Positions 11,036 through 19,297 are shown, counted from the first letter of the stretch. The stretch is 33,411 nucleotides of DNA from Rhodoferax sp. (GCA_030682475.1 JAUXOA010000088.1:1-33411), one strand, 5' to 3'. Notes: generated by a model not told the origin, from the letters alone. Made by a program: numbers and translations.

Positions 11036-11743
11036 GTGGCTATTTCGCCGCTCCATCTTGGCCGGGTGGACTACCTGCCCACCTGTGCAGCGATGCAGGC
11101 CTTCACCGCCGCACGCTCCTCAGAGACACCCGATGAGCTGTGGATTTGTGAGCATCCTGCGGTTTATACACAAGGACTGGCGGGTAAAAATGAGCATATT
11201 TTCAACTCCGGCCAGATCCCGGTGATCGCCACCAACCGGGGGGGGCAGGTCACGTACCACGGTCCCGGCCAGGTGGTGGCGTATCCGCTGATCGACCTCA
11301 AACGGGCTGGCTACTTCATCAAGGAATACGTGTACCGCATCGAAGAGGCTGTCATCCGCACGCTGGCGCATTTTGGTGTGACCGGGCACCGGGTGGGCGG
11401 CGCGCCCGGCATTTATGTGCGGCTTGATGATCCGTTTGGACACGCAACCCTCCCCGTTCGGGCTGAGCTTGTCGAAGCCGGCACTGGACCCTTCGACAGG
11501 CTCAGGGCGAACGGCATTGAAGTTGGCAAGATCGCGGCCTTGGGCATCAAAGTCAGCCATAACTGCACTTACCACGGCGTGGCGTTCAATGTGGCGATGG
11601 ATCTGGAACCCTTCCTGCGCATCAACCCTTGCGGCTACACAAGTCTGCAAACGGTAGACCTGTCTACAATTGGCGTATCCGTCGCGTGGCAAGAAGCTGC
11701 GGACGTGTTGGGGCAGAAACTGGCGAGTTATCTGGCGCCTTGA
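11036..11743 (+). CDS. lipB: Octanoyl-ACP:protein octanoyltransferase LipB, with palindromic insertion
   Basis: A 235-residue LipB, which transfers octanoyl from acyl carrier protein to lipoyl domains of 2-oxoacid dehydrogenases and the glycine cleavage H protein. Visible motifs are [21 protein letters not shown] (from about 68), GGAPGIYV at 121-128, the catalytic Lys165 in KIAALGIKV and the catalytic Cys177 in [11 protein letters not shown]. The start is GTG 11036; the next in-frame ATG would remove the conserved N-terminus. Between GIYV and GKIA there is an unusual block of about 25 residues (about 137-161) including RAELVEA and PFDRLRANG. It is the translation of an inserted inverted repeat. 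It falls before the catalytic lysine in a loop-like position, the frame is kept and all key residues remain, so the enzyme is probably active. Confidence 0.95.
   Translation: MAISPLHLGRVDYLPTCAAMQAFTAARSSETPDELWICEHPAVYTQGLAGKNEHIFNSGQIPVIATNRGGQVTYHGPGQVVAYPLIDLKRAGYFIKEYVYRIEEAVIRTLAHFGVTGHRVGGAPGIYVRLDDPFGHATLPVRAELVEAGTGPFDRLRANGIEVGKIAALGIKVSHNCTYHGVAFNVAMDLEPFLRINPCGYTSLQTVDLSTIGVSVAWQEAADVLGQKLASYLAP
11454..11514. repeat. REP-like palindromic element inside lipB
   Basis: A 24-base arm at 11454-11477 (CCGTTCGGGCTGAGC...) pairs with 11491-11514 (...GCTCAGGGCGAACGG), with three mismatches and a 13-base loop. It belongs to the dispersed family whose core reads TTCGAC-AGGCTCAGG. A related, longer copy lies at 11746-11870. 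This copy is read through in frame as part of lipB. Confidence 0.85.
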
Positions 11744-11745
11744 TT

Positions 11746-11870
11746 CCCGTTCGGGCTGAGCCTGGCCTGTCCTGAGCTAGTCGAAGGGTCGAAGGGCTGG
11801 GTAATCCGCTCATGCATGGGGCTGCGACCCTTCGACTAGCTCAGGACAGGCTAAGCTCAGGGCTAACGGA
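11746..11870. repeat. Long inverted repeat between lipB and lipA
   Basis: Two 46-base arms, 11746-11791 and 11825-11870, are complementary with about six mismatches and surround a 33-base loop. The core is the same TCGAAGGGTCG / CTGAGC family as the element inside lipB, with an extra CCTGTCCTGAGCTAG block. It starts 3 bases after the lipB stop and ends 7 bases before the lipA ATG, filling nearly the whole gap. In RNA it would form a very stable hairpin. No T-run follows, so it is not a canonical terminator. Confidence 0.9.
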
Positions 11871-11877
11871 ACAATAG

Positions 11878-12903
11878 ATGAGCACAACAGAAACCACCCA
11901 CCTTACCGTTCGCGGTGCGCAGCCCACCGAAAGTTACAACCCCTCGGCCAAGCAAAAAGCCGCAGCCAAGCTGTCGCGCATCCCGATCAAGGTGCAGCCG
12001 GGCGAGGTACTGAAAAAGCCGGCGTGGATTCGTGTCAAGGCCGGCTCGCCCACTACCCGCTTTTATGAGATCAAGGATGTGCTGCGCCAGAACAAGCTGG
12101 TGACAGTATGCGAAGAGGCGTCCTGCCCCAATATCGGCGAATGTTTCGGCAAAGGCACGGCCACCTTCATGATCATGGGCGACAAGTGCACGCGGCGCTG
12201 CCCGTTTTGCGATGTCGGCCACGGCCGACCCGACCCACTGGACGTGAACGAACCCGACAACCTGGCCCAAACCATCGCTCAGCTCAAGCTCAAGTATGTG
12301 GTGATCACCAGCGTCGACCGCGATGACCTGCGCGACGGCGGCAGCCAGCATTTTGTCGATTGCATCACCCGCACGCGCGCGCTGTCGCCGGCGACGCAAA
12401 TCGAGATTCTGGTGCCTGATTTCCGCGGCCGCGACGACCGCGCACTCGACATCCTGAAAACCGCGCCGCCCGACGTGATGAACCACAACCTGGAAACCGT
12501 GCCGCGCCTGTACAAAGAGGTACGCCCGGGCTCGGACTACCAGTTCAGCCTGAACCTGCTCAAAAAGTTCAAGGCGCTGTTCCCCAATATTCCGACCAAG
12601 AGCGGCCTGATGGTGGGTCTGGGCGAAACCGACGATGAAATTCTGGACGTGATGCTTGAGATGCGCTCGCACGGCATCGAGATGTTGACCATCGGCCAGT
12701 ATCTGGCGCCCTCCACCTCGCACCTCACCGTGAAACGCTACGTGCACCCGGACACCTTCAAGATGTTGGAGACCCGGGCCTACGAAATGGGCTTCAAGCA
12801 TGCCGCCGTTGGAGCCATGGTGCGCAGCAGTTACCACGCCGACCAGCAGGCGCATGCGGCGGCCAACGCATCATCAAGCGCGACGGCTACAGGCGCAGTT
12901 TGA
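11878..12903 (+). CDS. lipA: Lipoyl synthase LipA
   Basis: A 341-residue radical SAM enzyme that inserts two sulfurs into octanoyl-protein to make lipoyl groups. The auxiliary cluster cysteines are C78, C83 and C89 ([13 protein letters not shown]). The radical SAM cluster is CTRRCPFC (C104, C108, C111). The C-terminal region has the expected [14 protein letters not shown] and TIGQYLAPS motifs. The start at ATG 11878 gives an N-terminal extension of about 45 residues, normal for Burkholderiales. Only a weak purine run lies before the ATG because the upstream DNA is the long inverted repeat. It overlaps the next gene as TGATG. Confidence 0.97.
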   Translation: MSTTETTHLTVRGAQPTESYNPSAKQKAAAKLSRIPIKVQPGEVLKKPAWIRVKAGSPTTRFYEIKDVLRQNKLVTVCEEASCPNIGECFGKGTATFMIMGDKCTRRCPFCDVGHGRPDPLDVNEPDNLAQTIAQLKLKYVVITSVDRDDLRDGGSQHFVDCITRTRALSPATQIEILVPDFRGRDDRALDILKTAPPDVMNHNLETVPRLYKEVRPGSDYQFSLNLLKKFKALFPNIPTKSGLMVGLGETDDEILDVMLEMRSHGIEMLTIGQYLAPSTSHLTVKRYVHPDTFKMLETRAYEMGFKHAAVGAMVRSSYHADQQAHAAANASSSATATGAV

Positions 12904-13757
12904 TGCCAGCCCCTCTGCTGGCACTGGGCGCGATTGCCCTGTGGGCTGCGCTGGCGGCTTTTGGCGTGGCGCTGTCCCATGTACCGCCTTTTCTGCTGAC
13001 CGGCCTGGCGCTGCTGGTGGGCAGCCTGATTGCATGGCCGCTCTCGGGTTTTCGACTGTCCCGCTGGAGAGTACCGATGTCCACCCTGGCCCTGGGTGTT
13101 TACGGCTTGTTTGGCTTCCACTTTCTGCTGTTTTTGGCGCTGCGCCATGCGCCGCCGGTGCAGGCCAATCTGGTGAACTATTTGTGGCCTTTGTTGATGG
13201 TGGTGCTGGCGCCTGTTTTCCTGCCCGGCATGACGCTGCGGCCCGTGCACCTGGTCGCCGCGCTGCTGGGGTTTGCCGGGGCGGCAGTCGTGATTTTGGG
13301 CGGGTCAGAATCTTTGAATCCCTCCAATGTCGTCAGCGGCGGCTGGGCTTGGGGTTATGTGCCGGCTTTGGGGTCGGCTTTTATCTGGGCCAGTTACTCG
13401 CTGTTGACTAAACGGGTGGCGGCGTTTCCAACGGCGGCCATCGGCGGCTTTGCGCTGGTCTCGGGCTTGCTATCGCTGCTGTGTCACGGCTTGCTGGAAC
13501 CAACCGTCACCCTCAGTGGGCGCGACTGGCTGCTGATTGTTGCCATGGGTCTGGGGCCAATGGGGGCGGCTTTTTTCCTGTGGGACAAGGCGCTTAAAAA
13601 TGGCGATGTGCGCCACATTGGCATTCTCAGTTACCTCACCCCGCTGGCGTCGACCGCCATGCTGGTCGCCATCAGCGGGCGCCCTTTGACCTGGAACATT
13701 GCACTCGCTGCCGCCATGATTGTGGGCGCAGCGCTGTTGGGCACGCGCAGCCATTGA
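12903..13757 (+). CDS. DMT/EamA-family exporter, YddG-like
   Basis: A 284-residue membrane protein of the drug/metabolite transporter superfamily with about ten hydrophobic helices in two EamA repeats. The segment PPVQANLVNYLWPLLMVVLAP resembles the NYLWP hallmark of YddG-type aromatic amino-acid exporters. The second repeat carries SAFIWASYSLLTKRV and MGAAFFLWDKALKNGDVRHIGILSYLTPL. It is coupled to lipA by a TGATG overlap, which looks like operon packing rather than shared function. The exported substrate cannot be told from sequence. Confidence 0.85.
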   Translation: MPAPLLALGAIALWAALAAFGVALSHVPPFLLTGLALLVGSLIAWPLSGFRLSRWRVPMSTLALGVYGLFGFHFLLFLALRHAPPVQANLVNYLWPLLMVVLAPVFLPGMTLRPVHLVAALLGFAGAAVVILGGSESLNPSNVVSGGWAWGYVPALGSAFIWASYSLLTKRVAAFPTAAIGGFALVSGLLSLLCHGLLEPTVTLSGRDWLLIVAMGLGPMGAAFFLWDKALKNGDVRHIGILSYLTPLASTAMLVAISGRPLTWNIALAAAMIVGAALLGTRSH

Positions 13758-13774
13758 TTGAATAGCGAACGCCC

Positions 13775-13804
13775 CCCTGGATTCCCGCCGGCGCGGGAAT
13801 GGCA
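13775..13804. repeat. Short dispersed-type hairpin repeat
   Basis: The sequence CTGGATTCCCGCC-GG-CGCGGGAATGGC contains ATTCCCGC/GCGGGAAT arms centred near 13790. This matches the ATTCCCGC...GCGGGAATGACG repeat widely scattered in beta- and gammaproteobacterial genomes. It lies after the exporter gene and may act as a weak terminator or mRNA 3' stabiliser. Only one copy is in this window. Confidence 0.6.
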
Positions 13805-13884
13805 AGCGGGTAGCAGTGCCGTGCAGACTCTCGGCTCAGGCCGATGCGCCGGTGGCTTCCCCCATTCCGGCGGACAATCCTTGC

Positions 13885-15087
13885 ATGATTCAACTCAAAG
13901 ACATCGAAGCCGCCGCCGCCCGCCTGCAGGGTCAACTGCTGCACACGCCCTGTGTGGCGTCGAGAACCCTGTCCGACATCACCGGGGCGCAGGTGTTCCT
14001 CAAATTCGAGAACCTGCAGTTCACCGCCTCCTTCAAAGAGCGCGGCGCCTGCAACAAGCTGGCGCAACTCACGCCGTTTGAGCGGCAACGTGGCGTGATC
14101 GCCATGAGCGCCGGCAACCACGCCCAGGGGCTGGCCTACCACGCCCAACGTCTGGGGCTGCGCGCCGTGATCGTGATGCCGCGCTTCACACCGGGCATCA
14201 AAGTGGAGCGCACGCGCAGCTTTGGGGCCGAGATTGTGGTGTACGGCGACACCCTGGACGAGGCCAGGGCCCACGCGCTGACGCTGGCGGCGCAGCAGCA
14301 GCTCATCTTTGTGCACCCTTACGACGATGCGGACATTGTGGCGGGCCAGGGAACGGCGGCGCTTGAAATGCTGCAGGACGTGCCCGAGCTCGACACGCTG
14401 GTAGTGGCGGTGGGCGGCGGCGGCCTGATAGCGGGCATGGCCACGGCTGCCAAAGCGATCAAACTCGGCATCCAGATCATTGGCGTGCAAACTACGCGTT
14501 TTCCGGCCATGTTCAATGCCATCAAGGGCACGCACCACCCGCAGGGCAGCAGCAGCATCGCCGAAGGCATTGCGGTCGGCACCCCCGGCAAAATCCCGCA
14601 AGCCATCATCGCGCGTCTGGTGGATGATTTGCTGCTGGTGGACGAAGGCGATATCGAGCAGGCCATCGTCATGCTGCTCGAAGTGGAGAAAACGCTGGTC
14701 GAAGGCGCTGGTGCTGCCGGTCTGGCGGCCCTGCTCAAATACCCCGAACGCTTCCAGGGTAAAAAGGTAGGGCTGGTGCTGTGCGGTGGCAATATCGACC
14801 CCTTGCTGCTGGCCGCCATCATCGAGCGCGGCATGGTGCGCGCTGGTCGGCTGGCACGCATTCGCGTCAGTGCCCGCGACGTCCCCGGCACGCTGGCAAA
14901 AATCACCGCCACCGTGGCCGAGGCCGGTGCCAACATCGACGAAGTGCATCACCAGCGGGCCTTCACCACCCTGGCCGCCCAGAATGTTGAGATTGAATTG
15001 GTGATCCAGACGCGCGGCCCGCAACACATTGCGGATGTGCTGGCCCAATTGTTGGCAGCAGGGCTTGCGGCGCAGCTCGTTCGTTGA
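13885..15087 (+). CDS. ilvA: Threonine ammonia-lyase (catabolic/TdcB-like, with ACT domain)
   Basis: A 400-residue PLP enzyme that converts threonine to 2-oxobutanoate and ammonia. The PLP lysine is K51 in TASFKERGA. The substrate/cofactor motif SAGNHAQG follows at about 74-81, and the PLP-phosphate glycine loop is VAVGGGGLIAG. One ACT domain occupies about 325-400 (RIRVSARDVPGTLAKITATV), unlike the double ACT-like tail of E. coli IlvA (514 residues). This short form is shared by TdcB-like and many betaproteobacterial IlvA enzymes, so the biosynthetic or catabolic role is unresolved. ATG 13885 is chosen over an upstream in-frame ATG (13816) because MIQLKDIEAA matches the usual start. Confidence 0.93.
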   Translation: MIQLKDIEAAAARLQGQLLHTPCVASRTLSDITGAQVFLKFENLQFTASFKERGACNKLAQLTPFERQRGVIAMSAGNHAQGLAYHAQRLGLRAVIVMPRFTPGIKVERTRSFGAEIVVYGDTLDEARAHALTLAAQQQLIFVHPYDDADIVAGQGTAALEMLQDVPELDTLVVAVGGGGLIAGMATAAKAIKLGIQIIGVQTTRFPAMFNAIKGTHHPQGSSSIAEGIAVGTPGKIPQAIIARLVDDLLLVDEGDIEQAIVMLLEVEKTLVEGAGAAGLAALLKYPERFQGKKVGLVLCGGNIDPLLLAAIIERGMVRAGRLARIRVSARDVPGTLAKITATVAEAGANIDEVHHQRAFTTLAAQNVEIELVIQTRGPQHIADVLAQLLAAGLAAQLVR

Positions 15088-15264
15088 CTTCAATAAGGCC
15101 GGCGCCAGTTCCAGCCCATCACAGCAAAGCCCCTGTCACTCAGGCAGCGCTGCGCGAAATGGCGACAGGTAGGTGATGCTAGTTTTTTCATGCAGGACAC
15201 CGGACACGGCGCCCGCATGGGTAAAATTCGCTTTGTTGCGAATCTGAAAACTCAAGGAATCACC

Positions 15265-15405
15265 ATGTCCAAGCCCACACCCCACCAAGAAGCCCCGGAA
15301 ATTGACGCGGTGGAAGCCGTCGTACCCTACATGCCGCTGGTTTTGCCTCTGGTCGGTGGCATATTGATGTTTTTGCTCGCTTTCATCGCCGTTTCAATGG
15401 CCTGA
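15265..15405 (+). CDS. Small single-span membrane protein, 46 residues
   Basis: An ATG at 15265, with AAGGA six bases upstream, opens a 46-codon frame ending TGA 15403-15405. The N-terminal half is acidic and polar (HQEAPEIDAVEAVVPY). The C-terminal half is one hydrophobic helix (about 23-45, LVLPLVGGILMFLLAFIAV). The upstream in-frame region from 15190 lacks a ribosome-binding site and is probably leader. I do not recognise the family. The good Shine-Dalgarno and clean topology favour a real gene; it could be a subunit or regulator of a membrane complex. Confidence 0.65.
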   Translation: MSKPTPHQEAPEIDAVEAVVPYMPLVLPLVGGILMFLLAFIAVSMA

Positions 15406-15438
15406 TTGGCCTGCGGCTACCTGATTTATTGACTAACT

Positions 15439-15457
15439 TGCTACATATTATGTAGCA
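15439..15457. promoter_or_regulatory. Perfect inverted repeat, possible operator
   Basis: TGCTACAT-ATT-ATGTAGCA is a perfect 8-base dyad with a 3-base centre. It lies 4 bases after a TTGACT that could be a -35, so a bound protein would cover the -10 region. The regulator is unknown. Confidence 0.45.
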
Positions 15458-15619
15458 TATCGCGCCGCCGCAGCTTGCTGCAGCGGTCTGCTTCAGGGCT
15501 TTTCACGCCGCCCCTATTTGCATAAACTCATGCAGGTTTTGCATATCTTTTCGGTGTAAGCGGTAGCTAAGCGCCGGTCCAGTTCATAAAATCGTCACTC
15601 GATCTTTACTCTTGCCGAC

Positions 15620-15647
15620 TTGACATTTGTGACGCACCCATCACATT
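15620..15647 (+). promoter_or_regulatory. Candidate sigma-70 promoter for pckG
   Basis: A consensus TTGACA at 15620-15625 is followed after 16 bases by CACATT at 15642-15647, a three-of-six match to a -10. It would give a leader of about 90 bases before pckG. The weak -10 keeps this tentative. Confidence 0.3.
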
Positions 15648-15743
15648 CGTTCGTTGCCTACTTCTCAAAATGCATGGTTGGGGGAAATAGCCCCGCATGC
15701 CCGTTCGTTTTGAAAAGACGTTTTTTTATTCCGGAGCTTTTCA

Positions 15744-17678
15744 ATGAACTCACCCATGATGCAGGGCCTGAACCTCAATGCCCCAAGCTACGTCAAAAAC
15801 GCGAAACTGATCGCCTGGGTGGCCGACATGGCCGCGCTCACCAAGCCGGCCAGCATCTACTGGTGCGACGGCTCGGACGAGGAATACGCCCGCCTGTGCC
15901 AGCAACTGGTGCAGGCCGGTACCTTTCACAAACTCAGCGCCGCCAAGCGCCCCAACAGCTTTCTGGCCTGCTCCGACCCGAGCGATGTGGCCCGCGTGGA
16001 AGACCGCACCTACATCTGCTCTGAGCAAAAAGAGCACGCCGGCCCGACCAACAACTGGATGGCGCCGGCCGAAATGCGCGTCCTCCTGCAGCAGGGCACG
16101 GCAGACGGCAAAGGCGAGGGTAACAAGGCCCTGTTTGACGGCTGCATGAAGGGTCGTACCCTGTACGTGGTACCGTTCTCGATGGGCCCGCTGGGCTCGC
16201 ACATTTCGCACATCGGCATCGAACTGACCGACAGCGCCTATGTCGCCGTCAACCAGAAGATCATGACGCGTATGGGCAAAGCGGTGTACGACGTGTTGGG
16301 TGTCAACGGTGATTTCGTGCCCTGTATGCACAGCGTGGGCGCACCGCTGGAGGCGGGTCAAGCTGATGTGAAGTGGCCTTGCAACAAGACCAAGTACATT
16401 GTTCACTACCCGGAAACGCGCGAAATTTGGTCGTATGGCTCCGGCTACGGCGGCAATGCGCTGCTGGGCAAAAAGTGCTTTGCCTTGCGCATCGCGTCCA
16501 ACATGGGCCGTGATCAGGGCTGGCTGGCCGAGCACATGCTGATTCTGGGTGTGACCTCGCCCGCGCAGCCTGGTAAGCCCAGCAAAAAATACCACGTGGC
16601 GGCGGCCTTCCCCAGCGCCTGCGGCAAGACCAACTTCTCCATGCTGGTGCCGCCGGCTGGTTTTGATGGCTGGCGCGTCACCACCATCGGCGACGACATC
16701 GCCTGGATCAAGCCGCATGCGGACGGCAAGATGTACGCCATCAATCCCGAAGCCGGTTACTTTGGCGTGGCACCGGGCACCAACTTCCATACCAACCCCA
16801 ACTGCATGGCGAGCCTGAACAAGAACGTTATTTTTACCAATGTGGCGCTGACCGATGACGGCGACGTCTGGTGGGAAGGCATGGAAAAAGACACGGGCGG
16901 CCTGCCCGCGCATCTGATCGACTGGCAGGGCAAGGACTGGACGCCCCAGATTGCCAAGGAAACCGGCGCCAAGGCGGCGCACCCGAACTCGCGCTTCACC
17001 GTGTCAGCCATCAACAATCCGGCGCTCGATCCAGCCTGGGATGACGCTAACGGCGTAGCGATTGATGCCTTCATCTTCGGTGGCCGCCGCTCCACCACCG
17101 TGCCGCTGGTGACCGAGGCCCGCACCTGGATGGAAGGCGTTTACATGGCCGCCACCATGGGTTCCGAGACCACCGCCGCCGCCGTCGGCCAGATGGGCGT
17201 GGTGCGCCGCGACCCGTTCGCCATGCTGCCGTTCTGCGGCTACAACATGAGCGATTACTTCCAGCACTGGCTGGACATGGAGCACAAACTTGAGGCTACT
17301 GGCCACACGCTGCCGCGCATCTACTGCGTGAACTGGTTCCGCAAGGGCGACGACGGCAAATTTGTCTGGCCCGGCTACGGCGAAAACATGCGCGTGCTCA
17401 AGTGGATGATCGACCGCGTTGAAGGCGCGGCCAACGGGGCAGGCAAAGGTCCCCAAGGCACGGACCACGTGTTCGGCGTCAGTCCGACCTATGACGAGAT
17501 CACTTGGACCGGCTTGGACTTCAGCGCCGACCAGTTCAACACCGTGACCCGCATTGACAAAGCCGCCTGGACCGAAGAGCTCAAGCTGCACACCGAACTG
17601 TTTCAGCAGCTGGCCTACCATCTTCCGAAAGAGCTCGAAGCGACCAAGGCGCAAATCGAAAAACGCCTGGCCACCTGA
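15744..17678 (+). CDS. pckG: Phosphoenolpyruvate carboxykinase (GTP)
   Basis: A 644-residue GTP-dependent PEPCK, which interconverts oxaloacetate and phosphoenolpyruvate in gluconeogenesis. The active-site P-loop is ACGKTNFSM at 292-300 with the hyper-reactive cysteine C293, and the metal-binding DDIAW is at 318-322. The substrate loop [15 protein letters not shown] is at 231-245, and [18 protein letters not shown] near 490 is typical. It is slightly longer than the usual 600-625 residues, mainly at the N-terminus. GGAG precedes ATG 15744 by 7 bases. It is monocistronic, with its own terminator. Confidence 0.98.
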   Translation: MNSPMMQGLNLNAPSYVKNAKLIAWVADMAALTKPASIYWCDGSDEEYARLCQQLVQAGTFHKLSAAKRPNSFLACSDPSDVARVEDRTYICSEQKEHAGPTNNWMAPAEMRVLLQQGTADGKGEGNKALFDGCMKGRTLYVVPFSMGPLGSHISHIGIELTDSAYVAVNQKIMTRMGKAVYDVLGVNGDFVPCMHSVGAPLEAGQADVKWPCNKTKYIVHYPETREIWSYGSGYGGNALLGKKCFALRIASNMGRDQGWLAEHMLILGVTSPAQPGKPSKKYHVAAAFPSACGKTNFSMLVPPAGFDGWRVTTIGDDIAWIKPHADGKMYAINPEAGYFGVAPGTNFHTNPNCMASLNKNVIFTNVALTDDGDVWWEGMEKDTGGLPAHLIDWQGKDWTPQIAKETGAKAAHPNSRFTVSAINNPALDPAWDDANGVAIDAFIFGGRRSTTVPLVTEARTWMEGVYMAATMGSETTAAAVGQMGVVRRDPFAMLPFCGYNMSDYFQHWLDMEHKLEATGHTLPRIYCVNWFRKGDDGKFVWPGYGENMRVLKWMIDRVEGAANGAGKGPQGTDHVFGVSPTYDEITWTGLDFSADQFNTVTRIDKAAWTEELKLHTELFQQLAYHLPKELEATKAQIEKRLAT

Positions 17679-17681
17679 ACG

Positions 17682-17711
17682 AAAAAAGCCACCGAGTCCG
17701 GTGGCTTTTTT
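17682..17711. terminator. Bidirectional intrinsic terminator
   Basis: A run of six A precedes a stem GCCACCG/CGGTGGC (17688-17694 and 17699-17705) with an AGTC loop, followed by six T. It lies 4 bases beyond pckG and 46 bases from the convergent small membrane-protein gene. The A and T runs on both sides allow it to end transcription from either strand. Confidence 0.93.
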
Positions 17712-17757
17712 GTGCAGCGGCACAAACCGCAACAGAAAATGGCGTACGGGTGCTTTA

Positions 17758-18174
17758 TCAGCCCTCGCTGAGCGCCATGGCTGCGTTCAGATCAGCCATC
17801 ACACGGGGGTCGGTCCTGGCGATCGCCCATAGACGCTCGTCGACTCTGGCTTGCGCGACCCGTTGCGAGGCGTCCAGAGCGTTAACCACAGTAACTGCTA
17901 ACTTACGTGCTGCACCTGCAAATACGGCCAGTGCAGCAAAGCTGATTAACCACAAAGCGACCCAGGCCAGCATGAGGTGCCCGTCCACCCAAGTACCAAT
18001 CAACTGGTCTGCCACCACCACCAGCGCTGACACCATCGCCGCCAGCAACATGGTGCTCAGGCCTTTGGTGCTGTCAAAGCCCCGACGCATCGCTCTCAGC
18101 GCACCGACTGCCGATTCAATGCGGACGACGCCTGGATGCTGGGCGGGGTAGCTGAGTTGTATAAAGTTGGCCAT
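17758..18174 (-). CDS. Uncharacterised two-span membrane protein
   Basis: A 138-residue protein I do not recognise. Hydrophobic helices occupy about 40-60 and 66-88, joined by the short loop TWVDGH. The N-terminal 35 residues and C-terminal 50 residues are polar, and the latter form a charged amphipathic region with ASQRVAQARVDERLWAIA. A strong AGGAGT ribosome-binding site precedes ATG 18174. It is divergent from a LysR-type regulator whose candidate operator covers its promoter, so it is a likely target of that regulator. The C-terminal alternation of Arg and Ala resembles small inner-membrane stress proteins, but no function can be given. Confidence 0.8.
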   Translation of the reverse strand: MANFIQLSYPAQHPGVVRIESAVGALRAMRRGFDSTKGLSTMLLAAMVSALVVVADQLIGTWVDGHLMLAWVALWLISFAALAVFAGAARKLAVTVVNALDASQRVAQARVDERLWAIARTDPRVMADLNAAMALSEG

Positions 18175-18223
18175 GATCGACTCCTTACTTCAATGCCCCG
18201 ACCGAATAGGCAGGACTTGATGC

Positions 18224-18247
18224 AATATTAGGGTTTACACTAATATT
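18224..18247. promoter_or_regulatory. 24-bp palindrome, candidate LysR operator
   Basis: AATATTAG and its exact complement CTAATATT flank the 8-base centre GGTTTACA. It contains the T-N11-A type spacing usual for LysR-family boxes. It overlaps the -10 and spacer of the minus-strand promoter and the -35 of the plus-strand promoter, which is ideal for autoregulation and control of the divergent gene. Confidence 0.65.
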
Positions 18248-18253
18248 ATTCAA
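18225..18253 (-). promoter_or_regulatory. Promoter of the small membrane-protein gene
   Basis: On the minus strand TTGAAT (18253-18248) and TAATAT (18230-18225) are separated by exactly 17 bases, a good sigma-70 match. The transcript would carry a leader of about 45 bases before ATG 18174. Confidence 0.55.
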
Positions 18254-18262
18254 GTTTATATG
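18234..18262 (+). promoter_or_regulatory. Candidate promoter of the LysR-type gene
   Basis: TTTACA at 18234-18239 and TATATG at 18257-18262 are 17 bases apart and lie 40 bases before the regulator's ATG. The -35 lies inside the palindrome, consistent with repression by its own product. Confidence 0.45.
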
Positions 18263-18301
18263 TGTGATGATATATATTCACAGTAGTGATTAATTGTTGC
18301 C

Positions 18302-19297
18302 ATGAACCCAAGCAAATTCCGCACCCTTGATCTGAACCTGCTTCGGGTTTTCGACGAGGTGATGACAGAACGCAGCCTGACCCGGGCGGCGCACAAGCTG
18401 TCCCTCACCCAGCCAGCCGTCAGCAACGCCCTGCGGCGGTTCAGGGAGGCCATGGGCGACGAACTGATCAAACGCAGCGGTCAGGAGATGGTGCCCACGC
18501 CCCGTGCCCTGGCGCTTTGGCCAGCCGTGCGCGAAGCGCTTCGCCAGTTGCAGGAGGTCCTGACTCCCAACAGCTTTGTCCCGGCCCAGGCTAGCACTAC
18601 CTTTGTGCTGGCCATGGCTGACGCGACTGCGGCCGTACTGGTGCCCGGGTTGATCGAAGTCATGGACCGCGACGCGCCAGGCGTCTCAATCCGCGTTGTC
18701 CCCCTCACCACACGTGACCCGCGCCGCCTGCTGGACGACGAGGCCGTCGATCTGGCGATTGGCTACTTCCCCGCCGCCCTCGCCGATCTGACGGCACGGG
18801 CGCAGGCGGGTGCGGCGGTGGCATTCGCCCACCAGCGGGTGTACAGCGGCAACTACGTCTGCGTGATGCGGCGAGATCACCCCCTGGCCAGAGGGCCTTT
18901 AACCTTGGACCGCTATTGCGCCGCCCGCCACCTGCTGATCAGTTTTTCCGGGCGCCCCTTTGGCTTCATTGACGCGGCGCTGGCGCAGCTCGGACGCGAG
19001 CGTCGCATCGTACTCACGGTCAATCAGTTTTTTACCGCCGGCAAAGTGGTTGCCAACTCCAACCTGCTGACGGTCTTGCCGCGCCATTTTGTCAACGTCA
19101 CCGGCATCGCGGATCAACTGCTGCTGCGGGAACTGCCATTTTCAATGCCCACGGTCCACGTTGACGCCCTCTGGCACCACCGGGTCCACCGTGACGGCGC
19201 CCATGAATGGCTGCGCTCAACGATCTCGACGCTGGCAAATTCGGCATTTACCCCTTCAGATCCACAGTGCCCGCCTGCACGCACAATGGCCGGATGA
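18302..19297 (+). CDS. LysR-family transcriptional regulator
   Basis: A 331-residue regulator. The winged helix-turn-helix lies at about 8-66 (DLNLLRVFDEVMTERSLTRAAHKLSLTQPAVSNALRRFRE, given in part) and begins with the DLNLL start typical of the NodD/NahR branch. The effector-binding domain at about 92-300 includes RVVPLTTRDPRRLLDDEAVDLAIGYFP. The C-terminus is about 20-25 residues longer than usual (SDPQCPPARTMAG) because it runs into the next gene, overlapping it as ATGA. The effector is unknown. It probably controls the divergent membrane protein and its own promoter. Confidence 0.93.
   Translation: MNPSKFRTLDLNLLRVFDEVMTERSLTRAAHKLSLTQPAVSNALRRFREAMGDELIKRSGQEMVPTPRALALWPAVREALRQLQEVLTPNSFVPAQASTTFVLAMADATAAVLVPGLIEVMDRDAPGVSIRVVPLTTRDPRRLLDDEAVDLAIGYFPAALADLTARAQAGAAVAFAHQRVYSGNYVCVMRRDHPLARGPLTLDRYCAARHLLISFSGRPFGFIDAALAQLGRERRIVLTVNQFFTAGKVVANSNLLTVLPRHFVNVTGIADQLLLRELPFSMPTVHVDALWHHRVHRDGAHEWLRSTISTLANSAFTPSDPQCPPARTMAG

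Larger units (their letters stand above)
15406..15743. other. Intergenic region upstream of pckG
   Basis: This 338-base gap before pckG holds no convincing ORF. It contains the inverted repeat at 15439-15457, a GCAGCTTGCTGC dyad near 15470, two TTTGCATA/TTTGCATAT words near 15517 and 15538, and a TTGACA-bearing promoter candidate at about 15620. GGAG at 15733-15736 serves pckG. Its length and dyads suggest a regulated promoter region. Confidence 0.5.

Noticed and set aside
13672-15093. A 473-codon open frame on the minus strand opposite ilvA
   Set aside because: It is antisense to a complete threonine ammonia-lyase and its translation is rich in His, Gln and Arg without recognisable domains, as expected for the shadow frame of a GC-rich gene.
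15088-15264. Possible riboswitch or attenuator after ilvA
   Set aside because: Only a short TTCGC/GCGAA dyad is visible near 15228-15243; no T-box, leader peptide or terminator structure can be supported.
15750-16982. A 410-codon minus-strand frame inside pckG
   Set aside because: It lies wholly opposite an intact PEP carboxykinase; the composition is shadow-like and no start signal is seen.
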